In this document: one piece after another, positions 1 to 5,606 of the stretch
Position numbering within the stretch: position 1 is the first letter of the stretch
Layout: each line of letters opens with the position of its first letter
From: a virus
Virus record (IMG/VR): IMGVR_UViG_3300002835_000954
Coordinates: 1-26,097 of that record
Direction: 5' to 3' (one strand)
Length of the DNA stretch: 26,097 bases
The notes under the pieces: generated by a model
Told to the model about the DNA's origin: nothing
Database searches by the model: none
The model's input: the letters and a program-made list of their open reading frames with translations, nothing else
Made by a program: the position numbers and the translations under genes

Positions 1-140
1 TTGTAGCAGAAATCAAATATCGGCTTGTGCTTGCGGTTGGCCACAAACCAACCAGCATTGAAATAGGTTGAGGGCTTTAATCGATATTGCTGTTCAAGGC
101 CACGGGTGTGATCATTGTCCCGGTCAAGGCAAAAGTAAAC
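1..140. repeat. Left copy of 140-bp end repeat (circular join)
   Basis: These 140 bases are identical to the last 140 of the window. They lie inside a minus-strand coding sequence that continues in frame over the join, so the simplest reading is assembly overlap of a circular molecule with a unit length of 25,957 bp, not a true packaged terminal repeat. Confidence 0.95.
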
Positions 141-425
141 GTCTTTGAAATCGGGCAAATGATCTGCCAAATCGAAATCCCGAACGGGCCGCCAATCGCA
201 GTCATGATACATTACCAAATCAAGGTCGGGCCAAATATCCCAAATCTTGTACTTCAATGTCCACACCATTTCTTTAAACTGATGCAAGTTTAATGCATGG
301 TGCAAATGTTCATCCGTTATAATTCGGGTTTCAAGTCCAAGATGCTTACGGACAAGTTCTGCCGATTTTTCAGCGTGCTTCAGGTAATCGCCAATGCCGA
401 TGGTTACCGCTACGGGTTTTTTCAT
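1..425 (-). CDS. Glycosyltransferase-methyltransferase fusion, N-terminal part (gene crosses the circular join)
   Basis: This is the 5' part of a 375-residue protein that starts at 425 and continues from 25957 down to 25255 once the circle is closed. The first ~185 residues look like a GT-A fold glycosyltransferase resembling family 8. A DxD metal/nucleotide-sugar motif (D75-C-D77) follows a hydrophobic strand, and around residues 121-160 there is a YFNAGWFVAN segment followed by a GDQ segment, as in GT8 enzymes. It would transfer a sugar from a nucleotide-sugar donor; the acceptor is unknown. The start ATG overlaps the stop of the upstream DnaA-like gene (ATGA at 422-425), so the two are translationally coupled. 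The methyltransferase half is described in the 25255-26097 entry. Family assignment is from motif recognition; substrate and role are unknown. Confidence 0.75.
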   Translation of the reverse strand, partial: MKKPVAVTIGIGDYLKHAEKSAELVRKHLGLETRIITDEHLHHALNLHQFKEMVWTLKYKIWDIWPDLDLVMYHDCDWRPVRDFDLADHLPDFKDVYFCLDRDNDHTRGLEQQYRLKPSTYFNAGWFVANRKHKPIFDFCY

Positions 426-781
426 TTTGTTGTAGATTGAATTATGTTGTAAATTTTAAACCATTTACCGGGCACGTTTTTTTTGAAAAACAAAACCCGT
501 TGAACGTGCTGCCCAACCGTTACCCGATTGATGCCGATAAGTTCTGCCGCTTCGCCGCTTGACAACCCTTTCATGGCCACGAAATAATAAGACGCAATTC
601 GCTTAATGTCGGAATACTGCCGCCGTGTTGCACCCCGAAATGCGGCGTAATCAACCCCGTAGTATGCACAAAGCGACCAAAGAAAGTCATCGGCTGCCAG
701 CGAAATGCGGCGATTCAGTTCGCTATTTACCGCAAATTTAAGGTCGAAAAGTTCGGCCAATGAAAGTTGTGCCACGTTCAT
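422..781 (-). CDS. DnaA domain IV-like helix-turn-helix protein
   Basis: A protein of 119 residues. Residues 53-96 (RRQYSDIKRIASYYF, then GLSSGEAAELIGINRVTVGQ) resemble the C-terminal DNA-binding domain of the DnaA initiator: a basic loop, a long helix and a helix-turn-helix with a ...TVGQHVQRV recognition helix in the place of DnaA's HTTVLHA signature. The AAA+ ATPase domain is absent, so it cannot be a full initiator. It could be an origin-binding or regulatory protein. It is the first gene of the only minus-strand operon and overlaps the glycosyltransferase gene by 4 bases. A minus-strand TACATTTG element lies 5 bases before its ATG. The fold call is fairly confident; the role is inferred. 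Confidence 0.7.
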   Translation of the reverse strand: MNVAQLSLAELFDLKFAVNSELNRRISLAADDFLWSLCAYYGVDYAAFRGATRRQYSDIKRIASYYFVAMKGLSSGEAAELIGINRVTVGQHVQRVLFFKKNVPGKWFKIYNIIQSTTK

Positions 782-786
782 AACTA

Positions 787-794
787 CAAATGTA
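787..794 (-). promoter_or_regulatory. Minus-strand Bacteroidota -7 element (TACATTTG)
   Basis: On the minus strand this reads TACATTTG, matching TAnnTTTG. Only 5 bases separate it from the ATG at 781, so transcription would start at or next to the start codon. I see no clear -33 TTTG at the usual distance. It shares GTACATTTGTA with the promoter-like site at 3160-3170. Confidence 0.45.
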
Positions 795-834
795 CGATTA
801 TAGCGACAAATGGCCGAAGGTTTAAAACGGCCTT

Positions 835-844
835 ACTACCTTTG
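835..844 (+). promoter_or_regulatory. Late-type promoter element ACTACCTTTG, copy 1
   Basis: It contains TACCTTTG (837-844), a match to the Bacteroidota -7 consensus, 20 bases before the ATG at 865. The same 10-mer precedes the genes at 16276 and 22635. No convincing -33 box is visible. Confidence 0.55.
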
Positions 845-864
845 ATAAACTAAATTTTACAAAT

Positions 865-1395
865 ATGAGCTATTCTTGTTTTGACAATTTGCCTGTTTAC
901 AGCGAAAACGTCTGCGAAATCAATCGGTTAACGGGCATTTCTGCCGTGGCCGTTATTGACAATGACTACACCTTTTTGGACTACACCGATGCTGCCGAGT
1001 GGACTGCCGCTATTGCCGCTGGCGATGTAGCAATCATCAAGGAAATCAAGGCGAACTATCCCGAAGCGGAAGAGGTAACCATTACCAACCCACGCCGAGG
1101 CACGCCTGACATCCTAACCAAGTTCAACCATACCTTATCGGTAATGGATGCGAACGTGGACAGCAGCAACGATACGTTCTACGAAACGCTGAACACCATT
1201 GGCAAGTACAAATTGGCTTGGTTCTACTACGAGGAAGATGAAATCCGAGTTGTTGAGCAGCCAGTACGTTGCATCGCAAAACCAGCCAAGGCTGATGAAA
1301 ACGATGTGCAGCAATACATGGTTACCTTCGGCTGGCAGTCTGCACCCAATGAATTCCCCGTTCTATACAACGCCCCTGTTGGCGTATTTGAATAA
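865..1395 (+). CDS. Probable major tail tube protein
   Basis: A 176-residue acidic protein with a promoter and terminator of its own, as expected for a highly expressed structural subunit. The body has the pattern I associate with tail tube proteins of Bacteroidota phages: a segment asking for NPRRGTPD, then FNHTLSVMDANVDSSNDTFY, a strand ending in a PVRCIAKP segment, and a C-terminal VTFGWQS...P.LYNAPVGVF. It has no membrane segment or signal peptide. At 176 residues it is too short for an HK97-fold capsid protein, which is why I prefer tail tube over capsid. It sits just past the circular join from the tail-tip genes, in the same direction. The call rests on pattern and position and is moderate. 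Confidence 0.5.
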   Translation: MSYSCFDNLPVYSENVCEINRLTGISAVAVIDNDYTFLDYTDAAEWTAAIAAGDVAIIKEIKANYPEAEEVTITNPRRGTPDILTKFNHTLSVMDANVDSSNDTFYETLNTIGKYKLAWFYYEEDEIRVVEQPVRCIAKPAKADENDVQQYMVTFGWQSAPNEFPVLYNAPVGVFE

Positions 1396-1419
1396 GCGTT
1401 TTTTGGTTTCATGGTATCG

Positions 1420-1450
1420 AAAAGCCCCGACATTTGTTGGGGCTTTTTGT
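1420..1450 (+). terminator. Rho-independent terminator after the tail tube gene
   Basis: AAAGCCCC (1421-1428) pairs with GGGGCTTT (1439-1446), 10-base loop, followed by a T-rich tail. It lies 25 bases after the stop codon. Confidence 0.8.
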
Positions 1451-1467
1451 TTTAACACTTATTAACA

Positions 1468-1496
1468 TTTGCGTGTTGGTTTTTTATTTAGGTTTG
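1468..1496 (+). promoter_or_regulatory. Bacteroidota promoter (TTTG - 17 nt - TAGGTTTG)
   Basis: The -33 TTTG at 1468-1471 and the -7 TAGGTTTG at 1489-1496 are 17 bases apart. The element lies directly after a terminator and 16 bases before the ATG at 1513, so it should serve that gene and possibly the cassette genes behind it. Confidence 0.6.
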
Positions 1497-1512
1497 CAGA
1501 AACAAATAACCC

Positions 1513-1809
1513 ATGCAACAACCAATTAACTTTTGCGACATTATGGCCCTTGGCTTCAACATGGAAAGCGGGCACGATAGTGTGTTTGAAATGATGCACG
1601 GCTATCCGTACACAATCTTCACGAAGATGCTGGCCCCAACGCTAATGCTGGACTGGCAGCAAACAACACGCCTTTGCGAGGTGCTGGTAATTCGCCCCGA
1701 AGATGGGCATATCTATCAACGCATCCCTGTTACCGATACCAATTCTTTGCAAACGCTTGTTAATTCTTTCAAAAAACCCGAAGCCGATACGTGCTATACG
1801 GCTTGCTAA
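1513..1809 (+). CDS. Hypothetical small phage protein
   Basis: A 98-residue protein I do not recognise. It is probably soluble, with a run of ordinary mixed sequence, no membrane segment, and two cysteines in the last five residues (CYTAC). Its base composition matches the phage genes around it, unlike the AT-rich genes that follow. Its stop codon TAA (1807-1809) falls within the left end of an attC-like repeat, and its likely original terminator is 500 bases further on at 2325. This suggests that the cassette at 1876-2293 was inserted between this gene and its terminator. Confidence 0.6.
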   Translation: MQQPINFCDIMALGFNMESGHDSVFEMMHGYPYTIFTKMLAPTLMLDWQQTTRLCEVLVIRPEDGHIYQRIPVTDTNSLQTLVNSFKKPEADTCYTAC

Positions 1810-1882
1810 CACGAAATTAAACTGAAACAAAATGTGCATAGAAAGAGCGCTCCGCCCCGCTTTTGTGTATGCAGTGTTATAG
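1805..1882 (+). repeat. attC-like recombination site 1
   Basis: Imperfect inverted repeat. AACAC (1808-1812) faces GTGTT (1874-1878), inner TGCATA (1835-1840) faces TATGCA (1868-1873), and it ends in the core-like GTTATAG (1876-1882). The left side has about 22 unpaired bases, so it is a less regular site than the one at 6212. The GTTATAG core is complementary to CTATAAC at the far end of the same cassette (2287-2293), as expected for an integron cassette. Confidence 0.5.
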
Positions 1883-1900
1883 GGCGTTATTTTAAATGAT

Positions 1901-2104
1901 ATGAATGAATTAAAACTAAGAGATTTTTTTGCTTGTCAAGTTATAAGCGAATTATTAAAAGCGGAAACAGATGATTTTAAAATGTTACACGGAAAAACAG
2001 ATGAAAATGTATTGTTTGCCAATACAGCTAAAATAGCTTACAAACTTGCAGACGCTATGCTTTATGTTAGAAAATTAAATCTTAATGAGGATGCCAACAA
2101 ATAA
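1901..2104 (+). CDS. Small phage-type protein in cassette A
   Basis: A 67-residue protein. The start MNELKLRDFFACQ and the C-terminal IAYKLADAMLYVRK match a widespread uncharacterised family of small phage and prophage proteins that typically read LRDYFAA... and ...AY..ADAML..R. The function is unknown. It is visibly more AT-rich than the flanking genes and overlaps the next ORF by 20 bases. The start ATG is 19 bases after the cassette boundary, typical for cassette genes, which have short leaders. Confidence 0.6.
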   Translation: MNELKLRDFFACQVISELLKAETDDFKMLHGKTDENVLFANTAKIAYKLADAMLYVRKLNLNEDANK

Positions 2105-2282
2105 AGAAAAAAACAAACTGCCTTTTGATGTGCGTAAAATGTATTGTCAATCGGTTTGCATTTATCAACAAATCACTTACTATGAAATGGGTGTAATTTC
2201 AGAAATTGAATTTATTGAAGATGTTAGAAAAATAGTCAAAAAATATGAAGAGGTAAAAGATACTTCCGCACTTCTTCCATAA
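2085..2282 (+). CDS. Hypothetical small protein in cassette A
   Basis: A 65-residue, lysine-rich protein of unknown function. An alternative start is two codons downstream (ATG at 2091). The C-terminal half (EIEFIEDVRKIVKKYEEVKD) is predicted helical and amphipathic. It overlaps the preceding gene by 20 bases and ends 5 bases before the cassette end core CTATAAC, so it belongs to the same mobile unit. Confidence 0.5.
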   Translation: MRMPTNKEKNKLPFDVRKMYCQSVCIYQQITYYEMGVISEIEFIEDVRKIVKKYEEVKDTSALLP

Positions 2283-2324
2283 TTGGCTATAACAGCGCCC
2301 ACAATTTTTAGAACCCAAACAATT

Positions 2325-2350
2325 AGCCCCAGCCTTGGGGCTTTTTGTAT
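2325..2350 (+). terminator. Rho-independent terminator
   Basis: AGCCCCA (2325-2331) pairs perfectly with TGGGGCT (2336-2342) over a GCCT loop, followed by TTTTGTATTTT. It probably once ended the transcript of the gene at 1513-1809 before the cassette separated them. Confidence 0.85.
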
Positions 2351-2452
2351 TTTAAGTATCTCGCTTTACGCTCCGTTCTATAAATCGGCACAAAACCGAT
2401 TTGGCTGCCGATAATTTACCATTGGGCGTGTTCAGATATTGCCAGCCTGCAA

Positions 2453-2518
2453 AATGGCACTAAACTAAAATAGTGGTTGCCGCTATTTTAGTTTAATGGC
2501 ACTAAACTAAAATAGTGG
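2453..2518 (+). repeat. Iteron-like direct and inverted repeats
   Basis: TAAACTAAAATAGTGG occurs at 2461-2476 and 2503-2518, with an inverted copy CCGCTATTTTAGTTTA (one base different) at 2480-2495. The two direct copies extend leftwards by AATGGCAC, giving 24 identical bases with a spacing of 42. The first direct and the inverted copy form a 16-bp hairpin with a 3-base loop. Each copy also carries CACTA...TAGTG ends. They may be binding sites for the replication protein or an operator for the gene at 2605. Confidence 0.8.
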
Positions 2519-2582
2519 CAAAAGTTTGTAACCTTAATTCCTTCGGCGGTTTTGGTAAATCGGGAAAGTTTCTTGAAATGAT

Positions 2583-2590
2583 TAACTTTG
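2583..2590 (+). promoter_or_regulatory. Bacteroidota -7 element (TAACTTTG)
   Basis: This TAnnTTTG match lies 14 bases before the ATG at 2605, downstream of the repeat cluster. No -33 TTTG at a normal distance. Confidence 0.45.
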
Positions 2591-2604
2591 AATAAATTTT
2601 GTAT

Positions 2605-3030
2605 ATGAAAAATAAGAAATCAAAAGTTGATATTCAAAGCACAAATAATCGTGGACTTGGAAATACTAATGGTATAGATAAATTATTTAGTGGCCCTAGA
2701 AAGAAAAAGCAAATAAGAGAAATGAGGCAAGCGTCTAGGATTCTTCCTAGTGGCGAAAGAGAAAGTCATAAAATGGCTTGGGTTGGAGACCCTAATAAAA
2801 AACGTGGAAACTTTGGAGTGTTTCCGACAATAACTCCAAAACCTGGGAAAGAAAAGTCAACCGACCCTAAAGATTGGAAAACTCAATCTATGAAGGAAGC
2901 GATGAGTAAAGGTGAGTTTATAGAAGTTAAGTCAAGAAAAAGAGCCGAAAAACTTGCTGCTGGTTCTTGGAAAAGAGGTAAAGATAGAGTAGAGGCTATG
3001 AAAGAATATAGGAAATCAAAAAAGAATTAG
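2605..3030 (+). CDS. Small basic protein, possibly virion-associated
   Basis: A 141-residue, strongly basic protein (lysine/arginine-rich at both ends). I chose ATG 2605 over an upstream TTG at 2599 because the TTG lies too close to the -7 element. The middle reads SHKMAWVGDPNKKRGNFGVFPTI, and the C-terminal half EAMSKGEFIEVKSRKRAEKLAAGSWKRG; this layout (a 'S.KMA...G....FPTI' strand, then 'A...GE.I.FKS...A...A.GSWK') resembles a small domain found in phage virion and internal head proteins. The gene is more AT-rich than its neighbours and is transcribed alone between a promoter and a terminator. Function is unproven. Confidence 0.5.
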   Translation: MKNKKSKVDIQSTNNRGLGNTNGIDKLFSGPRKKKQIREMRQASRILPSGERESHKMAWVGDPNKKRGNFGVFPTITPKPGKEKSTDPKDWKTQSMKEAMSKGEFIEVKSRKRAEKLAAGSWKRGKDRVEAMKEYRKSKKN

Positions 3031-3042
3031 GTATATTTGACT

Positions 3043-3092
3043 GCCAGCTTATCCGCGTTCTTTTACCTTTCATAATTTAAGCTGGCTTTTTG
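3043..3092 (+). terminator. Terminator after the basic protein gene
   Basis: GCCAGCTT (3043-3050) pairs perfectly with AAGCTGGC (3079-3086), 28-base loop, followed by TTTTTGG. Confidence 0.65.
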
Positions 3093-3100
3093 GTTATCCT

Positions 3101-3144
3101 TCCCCCCACCTTTTTTTTCATTTTGAGGTGGGGGGATTTTTTTT
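3101..3144 (+). terminator. Strong second terminator
   Basis: An 11-bp perfect stem, TCCCCCCACCT (3101-3111) with AGGTGGGGGGA (3126-3136), a 14-base T-rich loop and an 8-T tail. It insulates the replication control region from upstream transcription. Confidence 0.9.
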
Positions 3145-3168
3145 GTTCCAAAGAAAAGAGTACATTTG
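3142..3168 (+). promoter_or_regulatory. Putative small-RNA promoter (TTTG - 15 nt - TACATTTG)
   Basis: TACATTTG at 3161-3168 sits in the palindrome-like GTACATTTGTAC (3160-3171), with TTTG at 3142-3145. The spacing of 15 is short. Transcription would begin at about 3173-3175, exactly at the 5' arm of the hairpin described in the next entry. Confidence 0.4.
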
Positions 3169-3172
3169 TACC

Positions 3173-3245
3173 GCAACCCACCTGAGCATTTTTTCATAAC
3201 CTTTGTGTTCCAACTAATAGGGTTTGGTGGGTTGTTTTTTTTTTC
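3173..3245 (+). ncRNA. Putative ~70-nt regulatory RNA upstream of the replication gene
   Basis: The stretch is bracketed by a promoter-like element and an intrinsic terminator. CAACCCACC (3174-3182) pairs with GGTGGGTTG (3226-3234), followed by ten T. Inside, AACC (3198-3201) can pair with GGTT (3221-3224), leaving TTTGTGTTCC (3202-3211) in the apical loop. That 10-mer is the exact complement of GGAACACAAA at 3259-3268, the predicted first bases of the replication mRNA. It could be a trans-acting copy-number RNA, or a cis attenuator if transcription reads through. Nothing but the sequence supports it so far. Confidence 0.45.
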
Positions 3246-3254
3246 TTATCTTTG
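3223..3254 (+). promoter_or_regulatory. Promoter of the replication gene (TTTG - 20 nt - TATCTTTG)
   Basis: The -33 TTTG at 3223-3226 and the -7 TATCTTTG at 3247-3254. The predicted start of transcription at about 3259-3261 gives an 18-20-base leader before the ATG at 3279. The -33 box overlaps the terminator stem of the putative small RNA, so the two transcripts could interfere with each other. Confidence 0.6.
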
Positions 3255-3278
3255 TGGCGGAACACAAATAAATTTCTT

Positions 3279-4652
3279 ATGAATAATGTTTATCCGCCGA
3301 AAAACCCAACCCCGCCGAAGAGCCGAAGAAAGGTACAAAGAACAATCTACCTACCTAAGGACATTAAAATCAAAGTAGAAGCCTTAGAAATTAAGCGCTG
3401 CGACAAGGATAACATTTACAAATTCTTAATGATACTCATTTCCAAGGCAAAGAAGGAAGGGGATATTTACAGGGAGGTGGCGTTAGCGTTCAACTACTTA
3501 AAGAGGGCAATAGGGGCGGGCACTTACAAAAGGATAATCACACATTTAGAAAAGTTAGGGATAATAACTTGCGACTACTTTAAGGTTATGACACTTAATA
3601 AGAAGGGAAGGTGTTATAGGTATAAGTTGGTATTTAAGGAGAGATATTCTAGGGATAAAGTGGTCGCGGTATCATATTCTTCTACTAAAGTATCAGAAGC
3701 CTTGCAAACACAAGTGTTTCAAGAGTGGTTTGAGGGGGATTTTAAGAGTTTAGTTATGCCAATGAATGAGCTTCGGGCGATTGCGAAGCGCCGAAAGGAA
3801 AATGTAAGCCTTTCTAGCTGCAAAGTAGGTACTGAGATAAGGGAAAATGTAGTTGAGATAGTCGATATTCGCACAAATTTCTCATATAGGGCGAGTAAAG
3901 AGGTGGCAATGGGTAGGGCGAGCCTTCACAATCGGTTACTCATACAGGATAAGTCTGCGTGTTACATAATGACTGAGGGGGAGTATTTGAGGTTCAAGCG
4001 TTCTGCGGTGGAGTTGTCGGATAGTGATGCGTTGAATAAGATAGAATCTGGGAATTTGCGAGCGGCCCGAAACACTACCAACCAAAGGTTAGATACGAAC
4101 TTCACCAACTTGCCAAACGAGTTTATGGCTGAGATATGCAAGGCGAACAACTTAAAAACCTTAGACATTGTAAATTCCCAGATAGCGTTAATGTCAAGAG
4201 TAATGCCCGACCTCAACACAGCCGATTCCGAGCTGTTTAAGATCATTTCGGTAGATGGCACGTTCTACGAGTCAGTTCAGCAGTTGCTAGGCTTAAAATC
4301 AAGGAAAGAGGCTAAAATCGTTTCCTTTGAAATGTTGTTTAGTGCAAGGGGCAACAGGAGTGTTTATTTGAAGCGTATGCGAGATGTATTCCCTTCGGTA
4401 ATGGCGTGGGTAGATGGGTATAAGTTGGAGCATGGGGATAATATGTTTGCGGTGATGTTGCAGAGGGAGGAGAGCAAGATATTTGTTGATGGGTTGCTCC
4501 GCCGCATTAAGGTGCTGGGGTATTTGTGTTTCACGAAGCATGACAGCATTATTTACCGGGCGGGGGATGCTGGGGAGATAGAGCGGATCGCCGAAGGATA
4601 TTTTGCTGAGATAGGTTTTAAGTGCAAGTATAAAATAGAGGATTATTTGTAA
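3279..4652 (+). CDS. Replication protein: winged-helix N-terminus plus mini family A polymerase-like C-terminus
   Basis: A 457-residue protein. The frame is open from TTG 3252, but that codon lies in the -7 promoter element, so ATG 3279 is the likely start. Residues ~20-120 (TIYLPKDIKIKVEALE, then IGAGTYKRIITHLEKLGII) look like a winged-helix replication initiator domain. The C-terminal ~190 residues carry, in order and spacing, family A polymerase motifs: A as D296-I-V-N-S-Q301-I-A-L (compare DYSQIELR), B as R342-x3-K346-x7-F354-S (compare R-x3-K-x7-Y-G), and C as H421-D422-S-I (compare HDE of DNA polymerases and HDS of T7-like RNA polymerases). Typical family A polymerases are much larger, and no exonuclease domain is seen. 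It probably starts and/or primes replication of this genome. The motif reading is mine; activity is inferred. Confidence 0.6.
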   Translation: MNNVYPPKNPTPPKSRRKVQRTIYLPKDIKIKVEALEIKRCDKDNIYKFLMILISKAKKEGDIYREVALAFNYLKRAIGAGTYKRIITHLEKLGIITCDYFKVMTLNKKGRCYRYKLVFKERYSRDKVVAVSYSSTKVSEALQTQVFQEWFEGDFKSLVMPMNELRAIAKRRKENVSLSSCKVGTEIRENVVEIVDIRTNFSYRASKEVAMGRASLHNRLLIQDKSACYIMTEGEYLRFKRSAVELSDSDALNKIESGNLRAARNTTNQRLDTNFTNLPNEFMAEICKANNLKTLDIVNSQIALMSRVMPDLNTADSELFKIISVDGTFYESVQQLLGLKSRKEAKIVSFEMLFSARGNRSVYLKRMRDVFPSVMAWVDGYKLEHGDNMFAVMLQREESKIFVDGLLRRIKVLGYLCFTKHDSIIYRAGDAGEIERIAEGYFAEIGFKCKYKIEDYL

Positions 4653-4675
4653 TTGCGAATTTACTTGTATATTTG
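4646..4675 (+). promoter_or_regulatory. Bacteroidota promoter (TTTG - 18 nt - TATATTTG)
   Basis: The -33 TTTG (4646-4649) lies in the last codons of the replication gene and the -7 TATATTTG at 4668-4675. It gives a leader of about 25 bases before the ATG at 4707. One of the best promoter matches in the window. Confidence 0.65.
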
Positions 4676-4706
4676 CACTAGAATTTTTTAACTAAAACGA
4701 GATTTA

Positions 4707-5555
4707 ATGAAACAGCCAGCTGTTATTTTCAAAACGGCCAATCCAAATGGAGGCCAGCATTATCCTGGGGTGTATTACTCTGAGGACAAGCGAATGTTTG
4801 TTTATTTATTGGGCAGGGGAACGGTAACGGAGACAAAGACCGAGACTACTGACCCCGGCATTTTGAACTCTTTGTTTCGTGCCACGTTAGACCGGAACCA
4901 GCCAATTTTAGCGGGTTCTCAGTTGCCTTATCAATTTGAGGATTTCAGTGAGGTATTGGAAAACAAGGAGGCGTTATCCTTTTTCAAGGCTTTAGCCCAG
5001 GACCCGTTGGTTCAGTGTGATGCTGACATATTGGTTGGGGGGTTGAAGAAGAAGTATTCTCCGAGGTTTATCTTAGAGATTCCCTCGCTGTATGTTAGCC
5101 GGAAGGCAACTGACACTAAGACTAAGGCCACGATATTAGCTTCCTTTGTTGTTTTGACTGAGGATGAAAAGCGTGAGGTATGTTGGTACTTTGAGGTTGA
5201 CCCAAGGGAAATGAGTGATGATGATATGCTAGTTGAGATGGCCGGGGATGGTGGCAAGTTGTATGGTGAGGAGAATGCGAAGCGTTACATCAGCAAGTTT
5301 GTAGAGACAGCTTCTTTGGGTGATGCTTACACTGCGAGGGTTATTGCCATTAAGAAGGCGATGATTATGTCTCAGTCTGACCAGGAGCCATTGGATTATC
5401 GTGAGGGCAACTATTATCATGGGGAGACTTATGTAGGCAAGGATGTTGACACTATTTTGGCATTCTTTGATGAGAACAAGCGTTTGTTTGATTCATTGAT
5501 TGGCGGGTTGGTAAGCAGCGCCGAAGAGAAAAAAACAAGAGGAAAGGCGAAGTAG
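4707..5555 (+). CDS. Hypothetical early protein (282 aa)
   Basis: A 282-residue soluble protein that I cannot assign to a family. It is acidic overall with a lysine-rich end (EEKKTRGKAK). There is no signal peptide, membrane segment or nucleotide-binding motif. It is transcribed from its own promoter and ended by a terminator, directly after the replication protein, so a role in DNA replication, recombination or DNA binding is plausible from position alone. Single-strand DNA-binding or recombination-mediator proteins often sit in this place, but I see no OB-fold or RecT-like signature to support either. Confidence 0.6.
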   Translation: MKQPAVIFKTANPNGGQHYPGVYYSEDKRMFVYLLGRGTVTETKTETTDPGILNSLFRATLDRNQPILAGSQLPYQFEDFSEVLENKEALSFFKALAQDPLVQCDADILVGGLKKKYSPRFILEIPSLYVSRKATDTKTKATILASFVVLTEDEKREVCWYFEVDPREMSDDDMLVEMAGDGGKLYGEENAKRYISKFVETASLGDAYTARVIAIKKAMIMSQSDQEPLDYREGNYYHGETYVGKDVDTILAFFDENKRLFDSLIGGLVSSAEEKKTRGKAK

Positions 5556-5562
5556 GAGATAT

Positions 5563-5593
5563 GGCCTCGGTAATAGTGCCGGGGCCTTTTTTT
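5563..5593 (+). terminator. Rho-independent terminator
   Basis: GGCCTCGG (5563-5570) pairs with CCGGGGCC (5579-5586, one G-U pair), 8-base loop, seven T. It starts 8 bases after the stop codon. Confidence 0.85.
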
Positions 5594-5606
5594 AACCCTA
5601 AAGGAA

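Larger units (their letters stand above)
1876..2293 (+). mobile_element. Integron-like gene cassette A (two small ORFs)
   Basis: An AT-rich unit starting with GTTATAG (1876-1882) and ending with the exact complement CTATAAC (2287-2293), 5 bases after the stop of its last gene. In integron cassettes the 5' TTRRRY end derives from the cassette's own attC, so its end is complementary to that site's left core; this unit has that layout. GTTATAG departs from the strict GTTRRRY consensus. No integrase gene is present. The right half of the final attC is missing. Confidence 0.5.
2294..2604 (+). other. Non-coding stretch with terminator, hairpins and iteron-like repeats
   Basis: No open frame of note. 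In order it holds the remainder of a broken attC-like end, a terminator (2325-2349), two competing hairpins around 2382-2412 (AAATCGG with CCGATTT, or ATCGGCA with TGCCGAT), the repeat cluster 2453-2518, and a -7 promoter element at 2583-2590. It is the largest gene-free stretch of the genome and therefore a candidate for the replication origin. Confidence 0.6.

Noticed and set aside
1-140. Direct terminal repeat used for DNA packaging
   Set aside because: The repeat is internal to a continuous coding sequence and of assembler-overlap size, so circularity explains it.
865-1395. Major capsid protein in place of tail tube
   Set aside because: At 176 residues it is much too short for an HK97-fold capsid and its C-terminal pattern looks tube-like; not excluded with certainty.
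3032-3039. TATATTTG as a promoter
   Set aside because: It sits directly before a terminator with no gene or RNA structure between; probably chance in AT-rich sequence.
3252-3278. TTG start giving a 466-residue replication protein
   Set aside because: The codon lies within the -7 promoter element, before the predicted transcription start; ATG 3279 fits better.
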